Source: Deltaproteobacteria bacterium
Lineage (GTDB): Bacteria; Desulfobacterota; Desulfobacteria; Desulfobacterales; UBA5852
Length of the DNA stretch: 64,000 bases
Assembly: GCA_020444045.1 (NCBI GenBank)
Contig: JAHLLS010000008.1
Coordinates: 1-64,000 of the forward strand
Direction of reading: 5' to 3'
Part shown: positions 17,095 through 25,830 of the stretch, piece after piece
Layout of the letters: every line of letters starts with the position of its first letter
Numbering within the stretch: the first letter of the stretch is position 1
The notes under the pieces: model-generated
Databases searched by the model: none
What the model was told of the DNA's origin: nothing
The model's input: only the letters and a program-made list of their open reading frames with translations
Program-made: the position numbers and the translations under genes

Positions 17095-18252
17095 TTATTT
17101 CTCTTCAGGAGGGTTGGCGGAAATGTCCTTCACCACCGGGTTGACCACGGCGCCTTCGCGGACCATCTGCAGGCCTTCGTAGACCACCTGGTCCCCGGCC
17201 GCGAGGCCCTCTTTAACCAGGTAGGCACTGCCCACCGCCGGCCCCAGGGTGATCTGGTGCTCTTTCACCGTGTTGTCCTGTCCCACTACGAAGACGCTGT
17301 AAAGCCCCTGCAACTCGGTCACGCAGCGCTGGGGCACGAGGATGCCGTCCCTGACAGTCTCTGCTAGAATCTTGACCTTGGCAAACTGCCCCGGGCGAAG
17401 CAGCCCGCTTGGATTGGGAAACGAGGCCTGCAAGAGGATGGCGCCCGTGGTAGGATCCACCTCGCGGTCGATGAAATCCACCTTGCCCTTTTCCGGGTAG
17501 AGGGTGCCGTCGGCCAGGATCAGTTCCAGGCTGGCGCGCTTCTCTTCCGGCAGCCTGCCGCCCACAGCTTCATCCAGGTAACGACGGGCGGCTTCCAGGT
17601 ATTGATTTTCGGTCAGGAAGAATTCCACCAGAATGGTGTCGGTTTGGGACACCGTGTTGAGGATCACCGGGTTGGGCTCGCGTCCGACGAAATCGCCCAC
17701 CTTGGCCTGGGTCTTGCCAATGATGCCGTTGATGGGCGACTGGATCTTCGTGTAGCCCAGTTGGATTTTGGCCGCCCGGAGGTTGGCCTGGGCGGCCTCC
17801 AGAGCCGCCTGAGCCGCCTCGAACTGTGCCACGGCACCGTCCAGGTCGCTCTGGCTGACGGCCTTGAGTTCGGCCAGGGGCTTGATGCGCCCCAGGTCGC
17901 TGGAGGCCTTGGCCAGCATGGTCTGGGCCTCGGCCACCTGACTCATGCGATTGGCGACGGCCTCTTCGAAAGGCTGACTCTCCAGCGTATAAAGCAGCTT
18001 TCCCTCCTCCACCCGGGAGCCCTCTTCAAAATGAATCCCTTCCAGAAACCCCTCCACCCGGGCCCGGATGGCGATATCCTTCAACCCGTATACCTGGCCC
18101 ACGAACTCTATGAAAAGCGGCACGTCCTGGGCCTGGAGAACCACGACGGGGATATCCGGCGGCGGCGGTGCCTGGGCGGCCTCTTCCTTGTTCTGGCAGG
18201 CCGACACGGTCAAAAGAAGACAAAGCAACAGCGTCAATGTTTTTGGTCTCAT
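17095..18252 (-). CDS. RND efflux periplasmic adaptor (membrane fusion) lipoprotein
   Basis: A 385-residue AcrA/MexA-type adaptor. A lipoprotein signal ends at LLTVSAC. A biotinyl-lipoyl-like half motif (ARVEGFLEGIHFEEGSRVEEG) is followed by an alpha-helical hairpin rich in Ala, Glu and Gln at about residues 95-165. The second half motif is TKIQSPINGIIGKTQAKVGD, and a beta-barrel and membrane-proximal domain follow. It links the RND pump to the outer-membrane channel and is the first gene of the operon. No adjacent regulator gene is present, so control is unclear. Confidence 0.92.
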   Translation of the reverse strand: MRPKTLTLLLCLLLTVSACQNKEEAAQAPPPPDIPVVVLQAQDVPLFIEFVGQVYGLKDIAIRARVEGFLEGIHFEEGSRVEEGKLLYTLESQPFEEAVANRMSQVAEAQTMLAKASSDLGRIKPLAELKAVSQSDLDGAVAQFEAAQAALEAAQANLRAAKIQLGYTKIQSPINGIIGKTQAKVGDFVGREPNPVILNTVSQTDTILVEFFLTENQYLEAARRYLDEAVGGRLPEEKRASLELILADGTLYPEKGKVDFIDREVDPTTGAILLQASFPNPSGLLRPGQFAKVKILAETVRDGILVPQRCVTELQGLYSVFVVGQDNTVKEHQITLGPAVGSAYLVKEGLAAGDQVVYEGLQMVREGAVVNPVVKDISANPPEEK

Positions 18253-18522
18253 AAGCCTATCTTTTGCTAAGAGGGGTGTGAAAAATAGTGTCGTGCGATT
18301 GTGAGCTGTCCAAGGCTGCCGTGCGGTTCCAAAGCGGTGTAGATCCCGCAGGGAAGCCGGAAACCTTGTGGTTCAGGACGAGATGCCTCTTGGTCCCGGT
18401 TGAATGACAGTCGCTAAATGCTCCAATTAATAAGGGAAACAAATGCACCTGTCAAACGCAATTGTGGTGCAAACAGGCGCAATAGCTGGCGCACGCGGCC
18501 CGGACGGTCTTTTGAAGGTCGG

Positions 18523-20232
18523 TCAGGACAATCGGTCTTGCTCCAAGCAAAACCGTCCCGCCACGCAGCGGGCCGCCCCGGCAGCGGCAAAATCGATCAG
18601 TTCCGGCAAAGAGATCGGTTGATTGAAACCACCCAGATGGGGGCCGGTCATCAGGACGATATCGCGCTGTCCCTTCGTCTTTCGCAGGGCGACCTTGCGC
18701 GGCAGACCCCGGGCTTCCAGGAAGGACGTAAACGTGGGCCGGTCCATGGCATCCTGGTCGACCACCCGCAGGATTTCTTCCATGTGACGATCCACCCCCA
18801 TTTCCTCGATCATGCGGTCCGCCAAAGGCACGGGGCGGATCGGCGCGTCCGCCGTCAAGGCGTCCCCGGTAAAGCCCTCGTAATAGGCCCGATAGATGTC
18901 GCCTATCATGGCCTGCAATAACTCACGATCGAAGAGGTCGCGCGTGTCGACGGGCTGACCGGAAGCGTCGTGTCCGATGCGATCCGGCGCTTTGCCTCGG
19001 AAATAGCTCCCGGCCACCAGCAGCAGGCTGATCAGATGGCTGCCGATAATCTCGTAGCGGCGGCGGGCCCGCCCCGTGACAACTTCGAAGTGCTCGAAAT
19101 CCCGCAGGCCGCTGGCACCGAAATTGGGATAACGGCAAGAAGCCAGCCAGCGGTCCAAACGCCCCGCATGGGTCCAGCGGTAGCGGCCGCCGTCTTCACG
19201 GCGATGGCGCTGGGCCCGGTTGTGAAACAGCGGGATCGGTGCGGTGTGCGCAATGCCCATGGCCATGAGCCGGCCCAGCAGCCAGGCGCTGCGGCTCAGG
19301 ATTTCGCCGACTTGCCTGTCGTTGAGTCGGCGATGGTCTTCCGTTTCGTTGGGATAGTGGAAATAAGTGGTTGACGCCAGAAACGCCATGGCAAGGCGTT
19401 TGGGGTGCAACGCCGTCCCGTCGGGAGGAGGAGGTGCGTCCGGCGGGGCCTGCACCAGCCCCCCCTGCCTGTGGACCAGCGGCTGCGGGATGTGAAACGG
19501 CCGCCCCACGAGCTCCGGCAAACCGCGCAGATAATCCATCCAGGCCGACTCGCGGCAGAGAGCGGCCGGATCTTCCCCCGCCCGCAGGCACTTGACCACC
19601 AGCACTTCCCCCGAGCGGGTTTCCGCCAGCAGGCTGCGCCCCTGCCACACCCAGCCCTTCACACAGTGGATGTTGTAGCCGGCCAGCCAATCGCCATCGC
19701 ACTGCGGAAGGCCGTCCAAAGACGCCGATACGCCCTCCGCCGCGGGGTCGGAAGCCACCGGCACCTTGTCGACGGCAAGCGGCAGCATGCCCAGGGCCTC
19801 GGCCATGGCGCGGCGCGGGGCCTCATGGGGCAGGTCCATCCCGGAATTCAGCAATGCCAGGGCCCGCCGCCGATCCCCCGACCGCCCTCCTGGGCCGGGC
19901 CGCAAGGCCACAAGCTGCAGGGCTTCCGCGGCCGCCTGGTAGAGAAAGTAAGCCTGCTTCTGCCGCTGGTAAGCAGGGGAAGCCACCACTTGCTCACAGA
20001 GGGTGAAAACCGGCGCCACCGGGACATGGGCATCGACCCGCAAGACCTCTTTGATGCGGTTCATTGCCACGAAGGCTGCGCTGAAATCCTGACGGGCCGC
20101 CAGGTGCGGAGCGGTAAGTTGTTCCAACAGCGTCACATCATCCCCCATGAGCGGTTGCGCCTGTCGTGCCGATTCCCCGGCGGCGACATCCGGCGACCCG
20201 TCAGAAATAACGGCTTTGGCTTTGACTTTCAA
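18523..20232 (-). CDS. Kinase-fold protein, probably SidJ-related pseudokinase family
   Basis: Up to 569 residues, soluble, with no signal peptide. From about residue 195 it reads like a divergent protein-kinase fold: a beta-hairpin (VWQGRSLLAETRSGEV) leads to LVVKCLR with Lys214, an alpha-C-like helix has Glu228 in CRESAWMDYL, and a loop HTAPIPLFHN (329-338) stands where the catalytic loop would be. RDFEH (Asp378) stands where the metal-binding DFG would be. From memory, proteins of this size and pattern in Desulfobacterota are named SidJ-related pseudokinases. SidJ of Legionella is a kinase-fold protein glutamylase. The start codon (TTG at 20232 or ATG at 20148) is uncertain. Divergent from the SppA-type gene. 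Function here is unknown. Confidence 0.5.
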   Translation of the reverse strand: MKVKAKAVISDGSPDVAAGESARQAQPLMGDDVTLLEQLTAPHLAARQDFSAAFVAMNRIKEVLRVDAHVPVAPVFTLCEQVVASPAYQRQKQAYFLYQAAAEALQLVALRPGPGGRSGDRRRALALLNSGMDLPHEAPRRAMAEALGMLPLAVDKVPVASDPAAEGVSASLDGLPQCDGDWLAGYNIHCVKGWVWQGRSLLAETRSGEVLVVKCLRAGEDPAALCRESAWMDYLRGLPELVGRPFHIPQPLVHRQGGLVQAPPDAPPPPDGTALHPKRLAMAFLASTTYFHYPNETEDHRRLNDRQVGEILSRSAWLLGRLMAMGIAHTAPIPLFHNRAQRHRREDGGRYRWTHAGRLDRWLASCRYPNFGASGLRDFEHFEVVTGRARRRYEIIGSHLISLLLVAGSYFRGKAPDRIGHDASGQPVDTRDLFDRELLQAMIGDIYRAYYEGFTGDALTADAPIRPVPLADRMIEEMGVDRHMEEILRVVDQDAMDRPTFTSFLEARGLPRKVALRKTKGQRDIVLMTGPHLGGFNQPISLPELIDFAAAGAARCVAGRFCLEQDRLS

Positions 20233-20361
20233 GAGCGGGCTTCTTATTTAGGGTTATCACGGATACGCAAGGCGGACACCGCGTGGGCAGGCCACCCGGG
20301 CACGATGCCACGCGCATCCATACCGAGACGGTCACCCCGAACACCGATGGAGGATCAACCG

Positions 20362-21345
20362 ATGAAAATGCGCCTCTGGTTGCTCTTGTCTCTGGGCGTT
20401 TTTCTGCTCCAGGGATGCGCCACACCGAAAATCCGGCTGTTTACCGACAGCACGGTTCCATACAAGGAATATACCCTGGAGGGCACCCAGTCTCCCAAGG
20501 TCCTTGTCATCCAGGCCAACGGTCAGATTGACGAAGGCCCTTCCAAGGGGCTCCTGCGGGATCGGCCCGGCATGGTGCCCGATATCGTCTCCCAGCTCCG
20601 GTTGGCTGAAAAAGATGACGACATCGGGGCCGTGGTGATCAAGATCAATTCGCCCGGCGGTAGCGTCACGGCCAGTGACGTGCTCTATCACGAGTTAAAG
20701 ACGTTCAAGGAGAAAACCGGCAAAAAAGTGGTGGCTGTTTTCATGGGGATTGCCGCTTCCGGCGGCTACTACATCGCCCTCCCGGCCGATCAGATCGTGG
20801 CCCACCCGACCACCATCACCGGATCGGTCGGCGTCATTTTTCTGCAGCCTAAAGTCGAAGGCCTGATGGAAAAACTGGGGGTCGGGGTGGATGTCAGTAA
20901 AAGCGGCGACCAAAAGGATATGGGGTCCCCCTTCCGTGCCAGCACCGAAGAAGAAGCCCGCCTGCTGCAGGACCTCACGGATCAACTGGGCCGGCGTTTC
21001 ATCGATCTGCTGATCCAGCATCGTCAGGTCTCGCCGGAGGCGCTGGACGACATACGGACGGCCCGGATATTTCTGGCCGACGAGGCCCGGCAATTGGGTC
21101 TGGTGGACCGCATCGGGTACGTGGAAGATGCCATCCAGTCCGCCAAAACCCTGGCCGGACTGCCGGATGATGCCAAGGTCGTCGTCTACCGCCGGGGCGA
21201 ATTCCCGGATGACACGGTTTATAATGCAGCCGGCACGCTGGCCGGCACGGCCGAACCGGAGCTGATCCATGTCGAACTTCCGGGGGCGATCGGGGAGCTC
21301 GGCAGTGGGTTTTTCTATATCTGGCCGCCGGCTGCCGGCTTGTAG
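20362..21345 (+). CDS. SppA-type S49 signal-peptide peptidase, lipoprotein
   Basis: A 327-residue S49-family serine protease. The N-terminus is a lipoprotein signal (LLSLGVFLLQGC, Cys19). The Ser-Lys dyad is visible: Ser133 in GIAASGGYYIALPAD and Lys185 in SGDQKDMGSPF. The conserved VVIKINSPGGSVTASD and TITGSVGVIF stretches are also present. Length fits the short, single-domain SppA form rather than the E. coli duplicated form. Such proteases degrade cleaved signal peptides in the membrane. GGAGG stands ahead of the ATG. Divergent from the SidJ-like gene across about 130 bases. Confidence 0.87.
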   Translation: MKMRLWLLLSLGVFLLQGCATPKIRLFTDSTVPYKEYTLEGTQSPKVLVIQANGQIDEGPSKGLLRDRPGMVPDIVSQLRLAEKDDDIGAVVIKINSPGGSVTASDVLYHELKTFKEKTGKKVVAVFMGIAASGGYYIALPADQIVAHPTTITGSVGVIFLQPKVEGLMEKLGVGVDVSKSGDQKDMGSPFRASTEEEARLLQDLTDQLGRRFIDLLIQHRQVSPEALDDIRTARIFLADEARQLGLVDRIGYVEDAIQSAKTLAGLPDDAKVVVYRRGEFPDDTVYNAAGTLAGTAEPELIHVELPGAIGELGSGFFYIWPPAAGL

Positions 21346-21971
21346 ACCCATTCGTCCGAAGGAACCAATCGTCCCCCCTGAATCCAGTCGCTTAAAGTTC
21401 TGCGCATAGGGGACGATAACCATTCCTAACGGCACCATGAATTAAGGAGACCCTGCGTCCCAAGACATTTTTGACGGTAAATTTTGGAGCTAATAAACCG
21501 GAAATGGCCATCGACTTTGCGTACGACTGTAAACAAAGCCCTTGGCTGGTTTGGCAGCCGGCAAATTATCGACAGGCACGCCCTCAACTTGAAAATAAAT
21601 TGAAACCAGGCCGCCCGCTTGGCAAATGCGACCCGAACGACACATTGTCACTCTCCGTTGGCACGCCGGGGTTGGCTGTTTATGGCGCCCCTTATCCCCA
21701 CGATCCCGCCCCTGCCCTCTTCGTGAGCCGCGCAACGAATTAAACCTTGCACTCCCCGCAGGACGCTGGTATCTTTTTTGATCGAATCACCTTATTGCAC
21801 CATCCCCATCGACCACCGAAACACATTTTCCGGATACCCCTTCGAACCGATATTCGAGAATATTTTCCTTCGAGGAGTCGGCTCCGGAAAGCTGCACCAA
21901 GACGAGTTCGCTTCCATCTGCGCACATTGCATGACGCGTTCTATGGAAAACCCACCTGAAAGGAGACGACA
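21346..21971. other. Intergenic stretch without a supported gene
   Basis: About 620 bases between the SppA-type gene and the small exported-protein gene. Frames of 60-90 codons exist on both strands, but none has a ribosome binding site together with a recognisable sequence. I see no repeat shared with the rest of the window. Confidence 0.4.
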
Positions 21972-22484
21972 ATGCCGAGGTATGGTTTACGTGTCAAAGG
22001 ACGACATTTTGGTGTGCTTCTCCTGGCCTTCACCGTTTTTATGACACCGTCGTTTGCCGCGGCCGCCGAAGAGGGCACCTTTACAGGCACATGGATTGCC
22101 AGTGGCAAACGGCAGTCACAGGATTTTGCCGAAGGCCGCGCCGTGTTTACCTATAGCGTGAAGGGGCATGTCAATCTCAAAAACGGACTCGGCGGCGTGG
22201 CCGATTTCTGGTCGGAGTGTTCAGGCCTGTGGGATGCCAAGACCGGCAGCACCGCGCGCTGCGCGTGGCGCGGCCTGGAGGGGCAAAAGGTTTTCATCGT
22301 CATGGACGGCCAGCCGCTGGAGGAAGGCGTGCTGGTGAACGGAGAGATCATCGGCGGCACGGAGGAACTGGCAGGCATCACGGGAGCCTTCACGTTTACC
22401 TGGACTTCGGTGTTCATCAACGAGGATACCGACACGCTGACGGGACACACGGAAAATATCTCCGGGACCTACCGCCTGCCCTGA
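21972..22484 (+). CDS. Exported small protein of unknown function
   Basis: A 170-residue protein with a clear Sec signal peptide (basic start, VLLLAFTVFM core, then a probable cleavage after SFAAAA). The mature part is rich in Gly, Thr and aromatic residues with alternating hydrophobicity (GTWIASGKR, AVFTYSVKG, GITGAFTFTWTSVF), suggesting a small beta-barrel. Two cysteines (SECSG and ARCAW) may form a disulfide. AGGAG precedes the ATG. It lies 72 bases ahead of the Dcu transporter gene on the same strand and may be co-transcribed, but nothing shows a shared function. Confidence 0.65.
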   Translation: MPRYGLRVKGRHFGVLLLAFTVFMTPSFAAAAEEGTFTGTWIASGKRQSQDFAEGRAVFTYSVKGHVNLKNGLGGVADFWSECSGLWDAKTGSTARCAWRGLEGQKVFIVMDGQPLEEGVLVNGEIIGGTEELAGITGAFTFTWTSVFINEDTDTLTGHTENISGTYRLP

Positions 22485-22556
22485 AACAGGACGGGCCGCC
22501 GTGGTAACGATAGCATTGAATCGTTTGCCTATCGACATACCGAAAGGAAAAAACCG

Positions 22557-23861
22557 ATGTGGATCATCGAACTTCTAATCGTTTTATTCTTTATCTGGCT
22601 CGGTGCCCGTCTGGGGAGCATCGGCATCGGGTTTGCCGGTGGCTTCGGTGTGCTGGTTTTGGCGCTGGGTTTCGGACTCAAGCCCGGCAGCATCCCGATC
22701 GACGTTATCCTGATCATCATGTCCGTCATCGCGGCGATCGCCGCCATGCAGGTGGCCGGCGGCCTTGATTATATGGTGTTCCTGGCGGAAAAGGTCCTCC
22801 GCAGCAACCCGAAATACATCACCTTTCTGGCACCGGTGGTAACCTACACCATGACGGTCTTTGCCGGTACCGGGCTCACGGCCTTCTCCACCCTGCCGGT
22901 GATTGCGGAGATTGCCAAGGAAAAAGGCGTCCGCCCGTCGCGACCGCTGGCTATCGCCACCGTAGCGTCCCAGATCGCGATCACGGCTTCGCCCATTTCG
23001 GCGGCGGTCATCTTCTTTGCCAGTGAACTGGAAAAGCTGGGCGTAAGCTATCTGCAACTGCTGATGATCAGCATCCCCAGTTCGTTTACGGCCTGCATGC
23101 TGGGCGCCATCGTCACCAATTTTCTGGGCAAAGACCTCAAAGACGACCCCATCTACCAGGAACGCCTGGCCAACGGGCTGGTGAAAAAACCATCCGAGGG
23201 CCAAGTGCGCGAGATCAAACCCGGCGCCAAGATTTCGGTCTTGATCTTCCTCCTGGGATTGATTTTCGTGGTCTGCTACGCATCCGCCATCAGCAAAAAC
23301 GTCGGGCTGATCACCGACCCGGTCCTGCCGCGGGATGAAGCCATCATGACCATCATGCTGACCGTGGCAGCCCTGATCGCCCTGCTCTGTAAGATCAAGA
23401 CCAATGACGTATTAAATGCCGCCACCTTCAAATCGGGAATGAGCGCCTGCATTTGCGTGCTGGGGGTCGCCTGGCTGGGTACCACCTTCGTCTCGGCGCA
23501 CATCGACCAGATCAACGTGCTGGCCGGGTCCATCCTCGAGACCAAACCCTGGCTGCTGGCGGTGGTGCTGTTCTTCGCCGCCATGCTGCTCTATTCCCAG
23601 GCCGCCACCACCCGGGCCCTGATGCCGGCCGCGCTGGCCCTGGGCATCAGCCCGGTGTCGGCCGTGGCGTCATTTGCTGCCGTGGGCTCCCTGTTCGTCC
23701 TGCCCACCTACCCGACCCTGCTGGCCGCGGTGGAATTCGACGACACCGGCTCGACCCGCATCGGCAAATATGTTTTTGACCACCCGTTCCTGATCCCCGG
23801 GGTAACGACGATCGCCCTGGCGGTCGTATTGGGATTTTTGATTGCCCCGATGGTGATTTAG
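22557..23861 (+). CDS. Anaerobic C4-dicarboxylate transporter (Dcu family)
   Basis: A 434-residue inner-membrane protein with ten or more hydrophobic segments. It matches DcuA/DcuB in length and in landmark stretches: IWLGARLGSIGIGFAGG at the N-terminus, TFLAPVVTYTMTVFAGTG, and ATVASQIAITASPISAAVIFF. The family exchanges fumarate, aspartate, malate and succinate under anaerobic conditions. The next gene on the same strand, 94 bases on, encodes an aspartase. Together they would import aspartate, deaminate it to fumarate and exchange C4 acids. AAAGGA precedes the ATG. DcuA and DcuB subtypes cannot be separated by eye. Confidence 0.92.
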   Translation: MWIIELLIVLFFIWLGARLGSIGIGFAGGFGVLVLALGFGLKPGSIPIDVILIIMSVIAAIAAMQVAGGLDYMVFLAEKVLRSNPKYITFLAPVVTYTMTVFAGTGLTAFSTLPVIAEIAKEKGVRPSRPLAIATVASQIAITASPISAAVIFFASELEKLGVSYLQLLMISIPSSFTACMLGAIVTNFLGKDLKDDPIYQERLANGLVKKPSEGQVREIKPGAKISVLIFLLGLIFVVCYASAISKNVGLITDPVLPRDEAIMTIMLTVAALIALLCKIKTNDVLNAATFKSGMSACICVLGVAWLGTTFVSAHIDQINVLAGSILETKPWLLAVVLFFAAMLLYSQAATTRALMPAALALGISPVSAVASFAAVGSLFVLPTYPTLLAAVEFDDTGSTRIGKYVFDHPFLIPGVTTIALAVVLGFLIAPMVI

Positions 23862-23955
23862 ACCGCCTGAAACGCCTGGATCATACGACCGGAAAAGTGT
23901 GCGCGCTTTTCTTCGCTATAATGTTGAACATCTTTTTCCCAAAGGAGAAATTGCC

Positions 23956-25830
23956 ATGAGTCCCCAGAATCTCAAACTTGTCCTTCAGGAAGCCGCCTAC
24001 AGCGCGGGCATCTCGCCGGAAGATATGCGAAATTTCTTTGCCCAGGGCCAGAAAAAAGTCTATGCGGCCGAGGAATGGCTGTTTCATGAATCCACACCAC
24101 GCTTATGGGCCGGGACGATACTGGAAGGCGAGGTCATCATCACCCGGGGACTGCACGGCACGCGCCGGCAGGTGGCTGTTCTGGGACCCGGGGCCTTGAT
24201 CAGCGAGAGCGCCCTGATCGATGATACGGCCCATTCCACCGGCGCCTTTGCGCGGCACGGGGCTGTGGTATGGCAGATTTCCACGGATAAAATCGAAGCC
24301 TTTCGCAAGCAGAAGCCGGAAATCTTCTTCCGCATCGTGGCCCGCACCTCACGGCGCATCAGCGAACGCCTGCGTGTCGTATCCGAACAACTGGCCGGCG
24401 TTAAAAGCCCGGTCGAACTGACGCAGGGTGTCAGGATCGAACATGACTCCCTCGGCGAAAGAGAACTGCCCGAATCCGTCTATTACGGCGTCCAAACCCA
24501 GCGTGCCGTCGAAAATTTCGCCATTTCCGGCGTACGGCTCAACAATTTCCAACACATGATCGAGGCCTTGGCCTTCGTTAAAAAAGCCGCCGCCCAGGCC
24601 AACCATGCCCTGGGCGTCATGGACAAGGAGAAGATGCAAGCCATCTGCAAGGCCTGCGACGAACTGCTCGCCGGAAAGCTTCACGACCATTTCGTGGTGG
24701 ACATGTTCCAGGGCGGGGCAGGGACCTCCACCAACATGAATGCCAACGAGGTCATCGCCAATCGGGGGTTGGAAATCTTGGGTCATGCCAAAGGACAATA
24801 CGAGCACCTGCACCCCAACGACCACGTCAACTGTTCCCAGTCCACCAATGACGCCTACCCGACCGCGATCAAACTTGCCGTCATTCTTTCCCTCAAGGAA
24901 CTGCTCGGCGCCATGAAGGGCCTCAAAGCGGCCCTGGCCGCCAAGGGCAGGGAATTTGTCGATGTCTTGAAAATGGGGCGCACCGAGAACCAGGATGCCG
25001 TGCCCATGACCCTGGGGCAGGAGTTCAGCGCCTATGCTGAAATGATCGACAGCGCCATGGATGCCCTGAAACGCAATTCCGAAGAATTTCTTCTCATCAA
25101 CATGGGGGCCACGGCAATCGGAACCGGGCTGAACAGCCCGCCGGGTTATGCCGATCTGGTCACCAAAAAGCTGCGGGAAGTCAGCGGGCTGCCGGTCCAG
25201 AAGGCCGACAATCTGGTGGAAGCCACCCAGGACTGCGGCGCTTTCGCCCAGATGTCGGGCACCCTCAAACGCGCCGCCGTGCAGATCTCCAAGATCTGCA
25301 ACGACCTGCGCTGGCTGTCTTCGGGCCCGCGCTGCGGACTGAACGAAATCAATCTGCCCCCCATGCAGCCGGGTTCTTCCATCATGCCGGGCAAGGTCAA
25401 TCCAGTCATGCCTGAACTGGTCAACCAGATCTGCTACCAGATCATCGGTTATGACGCCGTGGTTTCCATGGCCGCCGAGGCCAGCGAACTGGAACTCAAC
25501 ATGGCCGAACCGGTCATGGCCTATGACCTGCTGCACGGGCTGATGATTCTCAAGAATGCCTGCGTCACCCTCACCAGCCGCTGCATCACCGGGATTACCG
25601 CCAACCGCGAGATCTGCCGGGGCTATGTGGAACGCAGCATCGGTCTGGTGACCGCCCTCAACCCGGTGCTGGGCTATGAACGCTCCGCATCCATTGCCAA
25701 GGAAGCCCTCAAGACCGGTGGCAATGTCTACGACCTGGTCCTCGAAAAGGGCTGGCTGTCCAAGAAACAGTTGGACGAGATGCTCAAACCCGAAAACATG
25801 ACCGATCCGCGGCAAATCCCCGAAGCCTGA
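23956..25830 (+). CDS. aspA: Aspartate ammonia-lyase with N-terminal CRP-like cyclic-nucleotide-binding domain
   Basis: A 624-residue two-domain protein. Residues about 25-145 form a CAP_ED-type jelly roll (LEGEVIITRG, AVLGPGALISESALIDD) followed by a helix. Residues about 155-620 are a full aspartase/fumarase-superfamily enzyme with the signature GSSIMPGKVNP at 473-483, and with GGAGTSTNMNANEVIANR and NCSQSTNDAYPTA. The lyase interconverts aspartate with fumarate plus ammonia. Ordinary aspartases are about 470 residues, so the N-terminal domain is extra. In the putative nucleotide pocket the Glu is kept (Glu84), but the Arg that binds phosphate in CRP is replaced by His93, so the ligand may differ or be absent. 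AAAGGAG precedes the ATG; a longer frame start is rejected. Confidence 0.9.
   Translation: MSPQNLKLVLQEAAYSAGISPEDMRNFFAQGQKKVYAAEEWLFHESTPRLWAGTILEGEVIITRGLHGTRRQVAVLGPGALISESALIDDTAHSTGAFARHGAVVWQISTDKIEAFRKQKPEIFFRIVARTSRRISERLRVVSEQLAGVKSPVELTQGVRIEHDSLGERELPESVYYGVQTQRAVENFAISGVRLNNFQHMIEALAFVKKAAAQANHALGVMDKEKMQAICKACDELLAGKLHDHFVVDMFQGGAGTSTNMNANEVIANRGLEILGHAKGQYEHLHPNDHVNCSQSTNDAYPTAIKLAVILSLKELLGAMKGLKAALAAKGREFVDVLKMGRTENQDAVPMTLGQEFSAYAEMIDSAMDALKRNSEEFLLINMGATAIGTGLNSPPGYADLVTKKLREVSGLPVQKADNLVEATQDCGAFAQMSGTLKRAAVQISKICNDLRWLSSGPRCGLNEINLPPMQPGSSIMPGKVNPVMPELVNQICYQIIGYDAVVSMAAEASELELNMAEPVMAYDLLHGLMILKNACVTLTSRCITGITANREICRGYVERSIGLVTALNPVLGYERSASIAKEALKTGGNVYDLVLEKGWLSKKQLDEMLKPENMTDPRQIPEA

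Noticed and set aside
24349..25815. 488-codon minus-strand frame opposite the aspartase gene
   Set aside because: It mirrors the coding strand of a clearly identified enzyme. Its His- and Gly-rich composition is typical of antisense translation of GC-rich genes.
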